Shown here piece after piece: positions 1 to 6,917 of a DNA stretch of 44,515 nt. This stretch comes from an uncultured Porphyromonadaceae bacterium (lineage in GTDB: Bacteria; Bacteroidota; Bacteroidia; Bacteroidales; Muribaculaceae). A program made the position numbers and the translations under genes. Location: NCBI GenBank assembly GCA_900550025.1, contig URQP01000005.1:1-44515 (forward strand). The letters run 5' to 3'. The notes under the pieces are model-generated. The model did no database searches, was not told where the DNA came from, and was given only the letters and a program-made list of their open reading frames with translations. Positions within the stretch are counted from its first letter, which is position 1, and the number at the start of each line of letters is the position of its first letter.

Positions 1-1574
1 CGTTATCCATAGGCTCGCTCGAAGGCTACAATGTCTACCGCTTCCTGACATCCGACCGCGAAAACAGCGAGGCATGGACAAAGATAGCCGACAAGACCAA
101 CGTTACAAGCTTCACCGACACGCAATTCGGAACGCTTCCGCAAGGATATTACCAATATGCGGTGACAGCGGTATGGAACGGCACAGGAGAATCGGAAGAG
201 GCAGTAAGCCCCGTAATCGCAAAAGACATGATTACTTCTGTCACCATCAACCTGTCGGCCGAAGTACAGGATGCCAATGCGCTGGACGGCACTGCCGTGA
301 CACTCGAATCGACCGACGGAGCATACAGCTATTCTGCAACCTTGCAGGACGGACAACAGACTTGCACATTCCCGGAAGTGAGCAAGGGAGAATACTCGCT
401 GACGGTAGTGAACCAGCGGTTCGAGGTAATCGACGAGACCATACAGCCGGCTACCGAAAGCAGCTATACATATTCCTATGCATTGGAAGAAAGGCTTACC
501 GCGCCGGTCAACCTTGTGGCCGAAGAAAACGCAGAGACCGCCGGGACCTACGACCTGACGTGGAACCTCACTTCCAACATCTTCGAGGACTTTGAAAGCC
601 ACGAGGACTTCACCCTCAATTCGAGAGGAGAAATAAGCTGGAGCTACCTTGACAACGACGATATCGAAAACACCTACGGCATGAGCTATACGGCAGAGGA
701 CGGCAGCCAACAGCAAGTTGTCTACGACAATTGGGGAGCACGCACTGCATATATCATCTTCAACCCGACAGCCACCAATCCGCGTTGCGACCAAGACGGC
801 AACATCAACGCCTACAGCGGTGACAAGTTCCTCGGCTCGTTCGCGTCAAGCCAGGGAAGGAACGACGACTACATCATCTCGCCGGAATTGTTCTTCGACA
901 GCGATTTCGAGTTCTCGTTCTATGCCCGCTCATATTCCGACGCCTACGGCACGGAACAGATAATGGTAGGCTACTCGCTGACCGACATCGAGCCGGAATC
1001 GTTCATCTGGCTTAACAACGGCACATCGATATCCGTACCGGCATACTATTGGTCGCATTACACCTATACTATACCGGCAGCAGCCAAATATGTAACGATC
1101 AGGGACGTTTCCTACAACACATTCCTGCTAATGATCGACGACATTCAGATTGGCAGCGGGGAATCGCTTCCGTTCAGGTCGTTTGCCCAAAAATTCGAAA
1201 TCTATCTTGACGGAAACAGGATAGGTGAAACCACAGGCAACGAATATAGCGTGCCGGCAGGCGAAGGCCGCCACACAATCGGTGTAAAAGCCATCTATGA
1301 AACTGGCGAATCGACCACAACTGAAGTAATCGTGGGCAACAACGCCTCTGTCGAAGGAATCACAAGCGACAATGCAGTGATATACCACGACCACACGCTG
1401 TGGTTCAATGGAATGGCTCAGGAAGTGGCGGTTTACACCACTACCGGACTGCGAGTGGCATCATTCAGCAACGCCGAAAACAGTGTCCGGCTCGACAACC
1501 TGCAGGACGGTGTTTACATAGCTGCCGTCATGATCGACGGAAAGAGACATATTGTTAAATTCATTATCGGATAA
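1..1574 (+). CDS. T9SS-exported multidomain surface protein, C-terminal part (5' end outside window)
   Basis: The frame is open from the first bases, so the gene begins upstream; the visible part is about 523 residues. It opens with the end of a fibronectin type III-like domain. A second FN3-like domain then starts near nt 500 and is interrupted by a jelly-roll module of the cleaved-adhesin/choice-of-anchor-J kind, from FEDFESHEDF (about nt 580) to MIDDIQIG (about nt 1155). The FN3 strand pattern then resumes (FEIYLDGNRIGETTG, HTIGVKAIYETGES). The last 70 or so residues, ending in GVYIAAVMIDGKRHIVKFIIG-like strands, resemble a T9SS type A sorting domain, so export across the outer membrane is inferred. 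No catalytic domain is visible; the missing N-terminus could carry a peptidase, as in the next gene. The next gene starts 4 bases after the stop, suggesting co-transcription. Confidence 0.75.
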   Translation, partial: LSIGSLEGYNVYRFLTSDRENSEAWTKIADKTNVTSFTDTQFGTLPQGYYQYAVTAVWNGTGESEEAVSPVIAKDMITSVTINLSAEVQDANALDGTAVTLESTDGAYSYSATLQDGQQTCTFPEVSKGEYSLTVVNQRFEVIDETIQPATESSYTYSYALEERLTAPVNLVAEENAETAGTYDLTWNLTSNIFEDFESHEDFTLNSRGEISWSYLDNDDIENTYGMSYTAEDGSQQQVVYDNWGARTAYIIFNPTATNPRCDQDGNINAYSGDKFLGSFASSQGRNDDYIISPELFFDSDFEFSFYARSYSDAYGTEQIMVGYSLTDIEPESFIWLNNGTSISVPAYYWSHYTYTIPAAAKYVTIRDVSYNTFLLMIDDIQIGSGESLPFRSFAQKFEIYLDGNRIGETTGNEYSVPAGEGRHTIGVKAIYETGESTTTEVIVGNNASVEGITSDNAVIYHDHTLWFNGMAQEVAVYTTTGLRVASFSNAENSVRLDNLQDGVYIAAVMIDGKRHIVKFIIG

Positions 1575-1578
1575 TTTT

Positions 1579-4434
1579 ATGAGATTAAACAAGCATATAG
1601 CCGGCAAAATCGCCGGAATAGTGGCATCAGCAGCCTTGTCGTTGACGGCATGGGCGGTCCCTGCAAAGCAGGGGCTGCTCACCGTGGAGACGGCCGACGG
1701 CTCTACTATAAAAGTAAGGATAGTGGGCGACGAATGGGGACACTACTATCTGTCGGAAGACGGATATCTCCTCACCCGCGGCGCAGACGACTTCTTTTAT
1801 TATTCCGACTACGACAGCACGACGGGACGCCTGAAACCGACAACGATGCGGGCAACCGACGTGAAGTCGCGCAAGGCTGAAGAAAAAGCGTTCGTCGCCT
1901 CACGGAGCAAGGAAATGCCGGCAGGACTGAAACGCATGCCGGCACAACGGAGATCGTCAGCGATACAAAAGGCAAGCAGCACAGGCAGTTCGCACAACTT
2001 GAAGGACTTCCCGACAATCGGCAAACAAAAGACACTCGCCATACTCGTGGAATTCAAAGACAAGAAATTCACCGTAGAAAATCCGGAATCCACATTCAAA
2101 GATTTCATGATGAAAGAGGGTTTCACGCACGACAACGGAGCGCATTTCAGCGTACGCGACTATTACACGGCATGCTCCGGCGGACTGTTCGACCCGGAAT
2201 TCGACGTATACGGACCGGTCACCTTGCCTAACAACCTTGCCTATTACGGAGGAAACGATATCTACGGCAACGACGACAAGCCGGAACAGATGGTAATCGA
2301 AGCCTGCCAGATGCTCGACGACCAGATTGACTTCTCGGAATACGACCGTAACGGAGACGGATGGGTAGACAATGTATATATATTCTATGCCGGCTACAGC
2401 GAGGCGGAAGGCGCATCCGCGAATGCCCTTTGGCCGCATGCTTGGGACATCTGGACAGGAGCGGGGCAACGCCTTGTGCTCGACGGCGTGCAAATAGGCC
2501 CTTACGGCTGTTCGCAAGAGCTGAACATCGAAAACAACAAATTAGTTGGAATCGGTGTGTTCTGCCACGAATTCGGACACGTGCTCGGCCTGCCCGACCT
2601 TTATGACACAGGAGGCACAGGACTGGCATTCACACCGGGAAACTACTCACTGATGGACTCCGGGGAATATACCGACGACTCCAACACACCGCCCTACCTC
2701 ACCGCTTACGAGCGCTGGGTGTTAGGCTGGCATACTCCCGAGCTCATCGACCGCGCGATGAACGCCACCCTACCGCCAATATCGGCAGGCATGGTGAAAA
2801 GTTACCAGATAAATACAACAAACCCGAATGAAATGTACATACTCGAAAACCGCCAGCAAAAAGATTACGACGCCTATATACCGGGGCACGGAATGCTTGT
2901 ATGGCACATCGACTATGACCAAGACACTTGGGAAAAGAATCAGGTTAACAACCTGTCGACACACCAGCGCATCGACATTGTAGAAGCCGACGGGCTGGCG
3001 ACCGCTGAAACGCGTACAGGCGACCCGTTCCCCGGAACTTCACGGATTACGTCGTTCACCGACAACAGCTATCCATCCATGCGCGACTGGAGCGGCAACA
3101 ATCTGAACCTGCCGATTACAGAAATCAAAGAAGAGGACGGAATAATCACATTCAAGGTGCTTGGCGGTATTTTTGAGCTCGATGCCGTTACAGTCAACGA
3201 AATCGACGAATCGGATGTCACTGCCACGAGCATACACCTTGCATGGAATTCCGTAGCCCGCGCCAATGGCTACCTGCTCAACTTGTATGTCATGGACGGT
3301 GCCGACAAGAACTATATACACCGCAACGAACCGCTCGGCAACGTCAACCAATACACCGTGACAGGCCTACAGCCGGAAACCACTTATTATGCCACAATAT
3401 CGGCTACCGACGGCAACCATCTTTCGGCGGAAAGCAATATCGTATCGGCCACTACACTCGAGCCTGATTTCAGCTTCTATATGCCTACAGTGCTCGAAGC
3501 GTCGTCCGTCACGTCGAATTCGTTCGTCGCCAACTGGGAGGCACTTGAAGGCGCGACAGAATATTACCTGTCGGTTTTCGACCGCAACAATTCCGGCGAA
3601 CAAGTGGAAAGCATTGATTTCAGCGACGCGGCCGGGAGTTTCCCGGAAGGGTGGACCACCAACTGCAACAGCTTCATCATGACAGACGGATGTTTCGGTA
3701 TCGCCGCGCCCGCAATCACCATGCGCCAGACAAACACCTACATTTCTTCCCCATTCTACAACGGAGAGATAAAGGAAATCAATTTCTGGTATAAAGGTGC
3801 ATATATGGACCCGACAAACGTTCTAACCGTTTCGGTTTCTTCCGACGGAGACGAATGGGAAATAATCGACTATCCCGACATCGCCAGCCAGACAAGCAAC
3901 TATGCCCTCTATGGCGAAGGACAAGTGCTGACACTCCCCTCTGGAGTACGCCAGTTCAGGATTGATTATGCGAAATCCGACGGCAGCAGCGGAGGTTTCG
4001 TATATATCGACGATATACGTGTTGTAGTCGAGGGATATGACGACCCGGTGGCCGTAGAAGGGTACTCCGAATTGAATGTCGGCGACGTACTTTCATACGA
4101 AGTGACCGGCTTACAGCCAGAGACCGAATACGTCTACCGCGTGCGCGGAAACAACGGCACAATGTATTCGCTTTATTCTCCCGACATGTCGGTATGTACT
4201 TCGGTTTATGCTTCAGCCGGAAATATCGACGGAAGTTCTTTCTCCGTTTCCACATTGCCCGGCAAGATAATAGTGAAAGCATCCGCCGGCAACGCCGTAA
4301 ACATTTATTCCGCATCAGGTATAAACATAGCCAACGCGCAATCTGCGTCGGGACTTACGGCATTCGACCTGCCACAAGGTGTATATTTGGTCAAATGCGG
4401 AGATTCCGTGAAGAAAGTCATTGTCTCCGACTGA
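1579..4434 (+). CDS. M6 family metalloprotease with FN3, jelly-roll and T9SS sorting domains
   Basis: This is a predicted secreted zinc peptidase of 951 residues. A signal peptide is visible (MRLNKHIAGK, hydrophobic stretch, then AWA-VPA near residue 25). The M6/immune-inhibitor-A-like catalytic domain carries HEFGHVLGLPD from His330, matching HExxHxxGxxD, with a conserved NYSLMDSG segment downstream. An FN3 domain follows at about 535-628. A second FN3 (from about 635) is split by a jelly-roll/anchor-J module (about 674-819) and resumes before a C-terminal domain ending GVYLVKCGDSVKKVIVSD that resembles a T9SS type A sorting signal. ATG 1579 is chosen over an in-frame TTG at 1552, because 1552 lies inside the previous gene and 1579 gives a clean signal peptide. 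Secretion and cell-surface attachment are inferred from family knowledge; the substrate is unknown. A terminator follows. Confidence 0.9.
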   Translation: MRLNKHIAGKIAGIVASAALSLTAWAVPAKQGLLTVETADGSTIKVRIVGDEWGHYYLSEDGYLLTRGADDFFYYSDYDSTTGRLKPTTMRATDVKSRKAEEKAFVASRSKEMPAGLKRMPAQRRSSAIQKASSTGSSHNLKDFPTIGKQKTLAILVEFKDKKFTVENPESTFKDFMMKEGFTHDNGAHFSVRDYYTACSGGLFDPEFDVYGPVTLPNNLAYYGGNDIYGNDDKPEQMVIEACQMLDDQIDFSEYDRNGDGWVDNVYIFYAGYSEAEGASANALWPHAWDIWTGAGQRLVLDGVQIGPYGCSQELNIENNKLVGIGVFCHEFGHVLGLPDLYDTGGTGLAFTPGNYSLMDSGEYTDDSNTPPYLTAYERWVLGWHTPELIDRAMNATLPPISAGMVKSYQINTTNPNEMYILENRQQKDYDAYIPGHGMLVWHIDYDQDTWEKNQVNNLSTHQRIDIVEADGLATAETRTGDPFPGTSRITSFTDNSYPSMRDWSGNNLNLPITEIKEEDGIITFKVLGGIFELDAVTVNEIDESDVTATSIHLAWNSVARANGYLLNLYVMDGADKNYIHRNEPLGNVNQYTVTGLQPETTYYATISATDGNHLSAESNIVSATTLEPDFSFYMPTVLEASSVTSNSFVANWEALEGATEYYLSVFDRNNSGEQVESIDFSDAAGSFPEGWTTNCNSFIMTDGCFGIAAPAITMRQTNTYISSPFYNGEIKEINFWYKGAYMDPTNVLTVSVSSDGDEWEIIDYPDIASQTSNYALYGEGQVLTLPSGVRQFRIDYAKSDGSSGGFVYIDDIRVVVEGYDDPVAVEGYSELNVGDVLSYEVTGLQPETEYVYRVRGNNGTMYSLYSPDMSVCTSVYASAGNIDGSSFSVSTLPGKIIVKASAGNAVNIYSASGINIANAQSASGLTAFDLPQGVYLVKCGDSVKKVIVSD

Positions 4435-4460
4435 CGACAGTCAAACATCAAATTTTACAT

Positions 4461-4493
4461 GGACGCATCCCAAACGGTGCGTCCTATTTTTTT
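4461..4493 (+). terminator. Rho-independent terminator after the metalloprotease gene
   Basis: GGACGCA (4461-4467) pairs with TGCGTCC (4478-4484). A G-T wobble and one more pair close a loop of about six bases. The stem is followed by TATTTTTTT (4485-4493). It sits 26 bases after the metalloprotease stop, and its T-run abuts the next gene's promoter. Confidence 0.85.
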
Positions 4494-4494
4494 G

Positions 4495-4502
4495 TACTTT
4501 TG
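4495..4502 (+). promoter_or_regulatory. Bacteroidota -7 promoter element (TAnnTTTG) for the alkylation-repair gene
   Basis: TACTTTTG matches TAnnTTTG and lies 16 bases before ATG 4519. I see no good -33 TTTG at 19-21 bases upstream, where the terminator hairpin sits. Transcription would start near 4508-4510, which excludes the upstream in-frame ATG at 4459. Confidence 0.6.
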
Positions 4503-4518
4503 CAAAAAGAGACAATTT

Positions 4519-5229
4519 ATGGATGCGGAATTGTGGAAACAATCGCTGCAGGAAGTGGCGAAACCTGAAAAAAAGGAGATATTGTCGAGCTTTTTCAAGA
4601 CAGGAAAAGGAGAATACGGAGAAGGCGACATTTTCATAGGTGTGAATGTCCCCGACAACCGCGCAGTGGCACGCAAATTTGCAAGCGCGGACTATACCGT
4701 CATCAAAGAAATGCTAAGCAGCGAAGTGCATGAGCACAGGCTGTCGGCGCTGCTATCGCTTGTCATACGGTACAAGAAAGCCCGCACAGGCGAGGAAAAG
4801 GGGCAAATTCGCGACTTCTACCTCCAGCACACACAACATATCAACAATTGGGACTTAGTCGATTTAAGCGCAGAATACATAGTCGGAGCAGAATGCCTCC
4901 GCACAAACGATTACTCCGTACTTTTCCAGCTTGCTGAAAGCAGCGACCTGTGGGAACAGCGCATAGCCATCGTCTCCAACCTGATACCTGTCCGCGCAGG
5001 AAGATTCGACACGGCGATAAAATTAGTGGAATTGCTATTGCATCATCCGCACGACCTCATACGCAAAGCAAACGGATGGATACTCCGTGAAATCGGCAAG
5101 AAGGACGAATCCGCATTGCTTGCCTTTCTTGACAAATATGCCGCGGCAATGCCGCGCACGACGCTACGCTATGCAATCGAACGCCTGCCCCAGCCTCTTC
5201 ATAAGAAATATATGAAAAGACAGCAATAA
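4519..5229 (+). CDS. DNA alkylation repair protein (AlkD-like HEAT-repeat family)
   Basis: The 236-residue all-helical protein resembles the AlkD/DNA alkylation repair family (PF08713 type). These HEAT-like-repeat glycosylases remove bulky or positively charged alkylpurines from DNA. Supporting segments are the HRLSALLSLVIRYKKA helix, the NNWDLVDLSAEYIVG segment with the family's WD, the LWEQRIAIVSN repeat, and DLIRKANGWILREIGKKD followed by MPRTTLRYAIERLP near the C-terminus. Length fits the family (about 220-240). ATG 4519 is chosen because the promoter element lies just upstream; the longer reading from 4459 would begin inside the terminator stem region. The gene is monocistronic, bounded by terminators on both sides. 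Substrate range cannot be told from the sequence. Confidence 0.85.
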   Translation: MDAELWKQSLQEVAKPEKKEILSSFFKTGKGEYGEGDIFIGVNVPDNRAVARKFASADYTVIKEMLSSEVHEHRLSALLSLVIRYKKARTGEEKGQIRDFYLQHTQHINNWDLVDLSAEYIVGAECLRTNDYSVLFQLAESSDLWEQRIAIVSNLIPVRAGRFDTAIKLVELLLHHPHDLIRKANGWILREIGKKDESALLAFLDKYAAAMPRTTLRYAIERLPQPLHKKYMKRQQ

Positions 5230-5230
5230 A

Positions 5231-5263
5231 AATGGCCGCCGTCACTGGCAGCCATTCTTATTT
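5231..5263. terminator. Bidirectional terminator between convergent genes
   Basis: AATGGCCGCC (5231-5240) and GGCAGCCATT (5247-5256) form a 10-position stem with one mismatch and a six-base loop. The plus strand continues CTTATTTTAT, and the minus strand continues TTTTATTGC. The hairpin lies between the convergent alkD-like gene and the lipoprotein gene, so it can serve both. Confidence 0.75.
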
Positions 5264-5286
5264 TATAAAGAAAACTCGAACCGAGT

Positions 5287-6879
5287 TTAGAACTTATAAG
5301 CGGAGGTGTTCCTCACTCCCGGTATTCCATAAAGGGTTTCCAAATCGCCCTGAACGCTTACTTTCTTGCCCAAGTTGCCTGCATTGTCTTTCAAGTTGAC
5401 AGCATTGCGGACATTTCCGGTAGGAAGAGCCACGCAAACACATTTAGCCACATTTGTCTCATTTGCGTTGTCAGCAATGAGCACATTGTTATTTTTTGCG
5501 TTTTCAGCAGAGAAAACGGCATATTCCGTAGCGTCACCGCCGTCGGAGAATCCCACGATATATCCGGTAACCCACACATCGCTGCCAGACACTCCGGCCA
5601 TGACATCGCTCACCTCAAACGGAGATTCTTCAGAACCATCGCCTCCGAACACCGGAGTGAATTCAAATTCTTCAGTTGTCCCGGCGTTTTCCTTGATACC
5701 TGCCATTCCGTAAAGATTTGCGAACGTGCCTTTCAGCAAAATTTCCGCACCAAGATTGTTGGCGTTGTCGGCAAGATTTGCCAACCGGCGCAACTCTGAA
5801 TTTTGCGGAAGATTGATTACGAGACATTTCGTGTAATCCCTTACATCCGCCGACTCGGCAATCACAAGAGTGTTGGGCAAAGAGAATGGAGCGGTCCACT
5901 CTATATCGCTATTGCTGCTGACTGTCTCCTTGTTAGGAGCTACTGCGCCTACTATATAACCTTTAACCCAGCCGCTGTTGTTGCCTTGTCCCTCGATTGC
6001 CTGGCTGACAGTATAAGGATTGCCTTTCATTCCCGGAAGCACTTCGCCATTGAAGATGCAATCCTCGTAGGAGCGCAACGTCAACTGCCAAGTTCCTCTG
6101 TAATATCCAAGAATACCGACAACCGAGCCAGTACCCTCCGGCAATATCCTGTTGTAAAAATTAGCATAACCGCTATTACGCAGCGTCAACGAAGCCGTCC
6201 CGTCGGAAATCGTACGCGACACAGTCGTCTCTGATTCCGAAAAAGGCAGTTCTCCGCCACCGTCAAACTGAACATTATCAAAACGTACCAACTTGCTCTG
6301 ATAAGCGATTATCCCTTCCGGAGTTGTGGGAAGAGCGCTTATCGACGGCACGACAAGAGTGTCGACCAACGTAGGCTCAGGCAAGCCATTAAGCTGTGCG
6401 TGCTCTTGGAAGAACTCAAGAGGCATACGCGCCATCTGCACCTCGTCGTACTCGGCATTGTATTCCGGCGTACCAAGCTGCTGCAATCCTTGGTAATTAC
6501 CAATATACATGTCAGTAGCATCGATGACGATTTCCTGACCAAAACGATACGTGTTGTACAGGCTATTCGCGTCGATTGACAATGTAATAGCCGCAGTACC
6601 GTCGTCGATTACCATATTCTTGTAAATGTTGCCCGATTCGTCGGAACTTACGACACGCCCCTTAATCACTATATGATCGCCGTTTTCCTTTGTTCCTATC
6701 GTGTCAACCCCCATATAATCCTCAAACCAATAGGCCTGCTTCAACTCAAGGATAGTAGTGTTGGCAGTGATGGTAGCTTCAGGGGTTACAAGCGGAGGAG
6801 TGTCCCAATTGTCGTCACAGCCTGTAATTCCAAGTGCTGCGAAAAGCAGTGCTGTAAGATATAATTTTACGTGTTTCAT
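5287..6879 (-). CDS. DUF5689-type outer-surface lipoprotein with duplicated OB-like modules
   Basis: The 530-residue protein starts with a lipoprotein signal: a hydrophobic stretch and lipobox ITGC, lipidated Cys21, then DDNWDTPP. Residues about 33-275 resemble DUF5689 (TILELKQAYW, then HIVIKGRVVSSDESGNIYKN and MVIDDGTAAITLSID), an OB-fold-like domain common in Bacteroidota lipoproteins. Two related C-terminal modules follow, from about 286 (WVKGYIVGAV ... NNLGAEILLKGTFANLYG) and about 413 (VWVTGYIVGFS ... GNLGKKVSVQGDLETLYG), resembling DUF6359. It is the last gene of the minus-strand set, 38 bases after the TonB receptor gene. Function is not established; a surface binding partner of the receptor or nuclease is an inference from position and the OB-like fold. 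Confidence 0.8.
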   Translation of the reverse strand: MKHVKLYLTALLFAALGITGCDDNWDTPPLVTPEATITANTTILELKQAYWFEDYMGVDTIGTKENGDHIVIKGRVVSSDESGNIYKNMVIDDGTAAITLSIDANSLYNTYRFGQEIVIDATDMYIGNYQGLQQLGTPEYNAEYDEVQMARMPLEFFQEHAQLNGLPEPTLVDTLVVPSISALPTTPEGIIAYQSKLVRFDNVQFDGGGELPFSESETTVSRTISDGTASLTLRNSGYANFYNRILPEGTGSVVGILGYYRGTWQLTLRSYEDCIFNGEVLPGMKGNPYTVSQAIEGQGNNSGWVKGYIVGAVAPNKETVSSNSDIEWTAPFSLPNTLVIAESADVRDYTKCLVINLPQNSELRRLANLADNANNLGAEILLKGTFANLYGMAGIKENAGTTEEFEFTPVFGGDGSEESPFEVSDVMAGVSGSDVWVTGYIVGFSDGGDATEYAVFSAENAKNNNVLIADNANETNVAKCVCVALPTGNVRNAVNLKDNAGNLGKKVSVQGDLETLYGIPGVRNTSAYKF

Positions 6880-6917
6880 ATCGTTTTTAATTTTTATTGT
6901 TCGTTGGTTTTGTTTTA

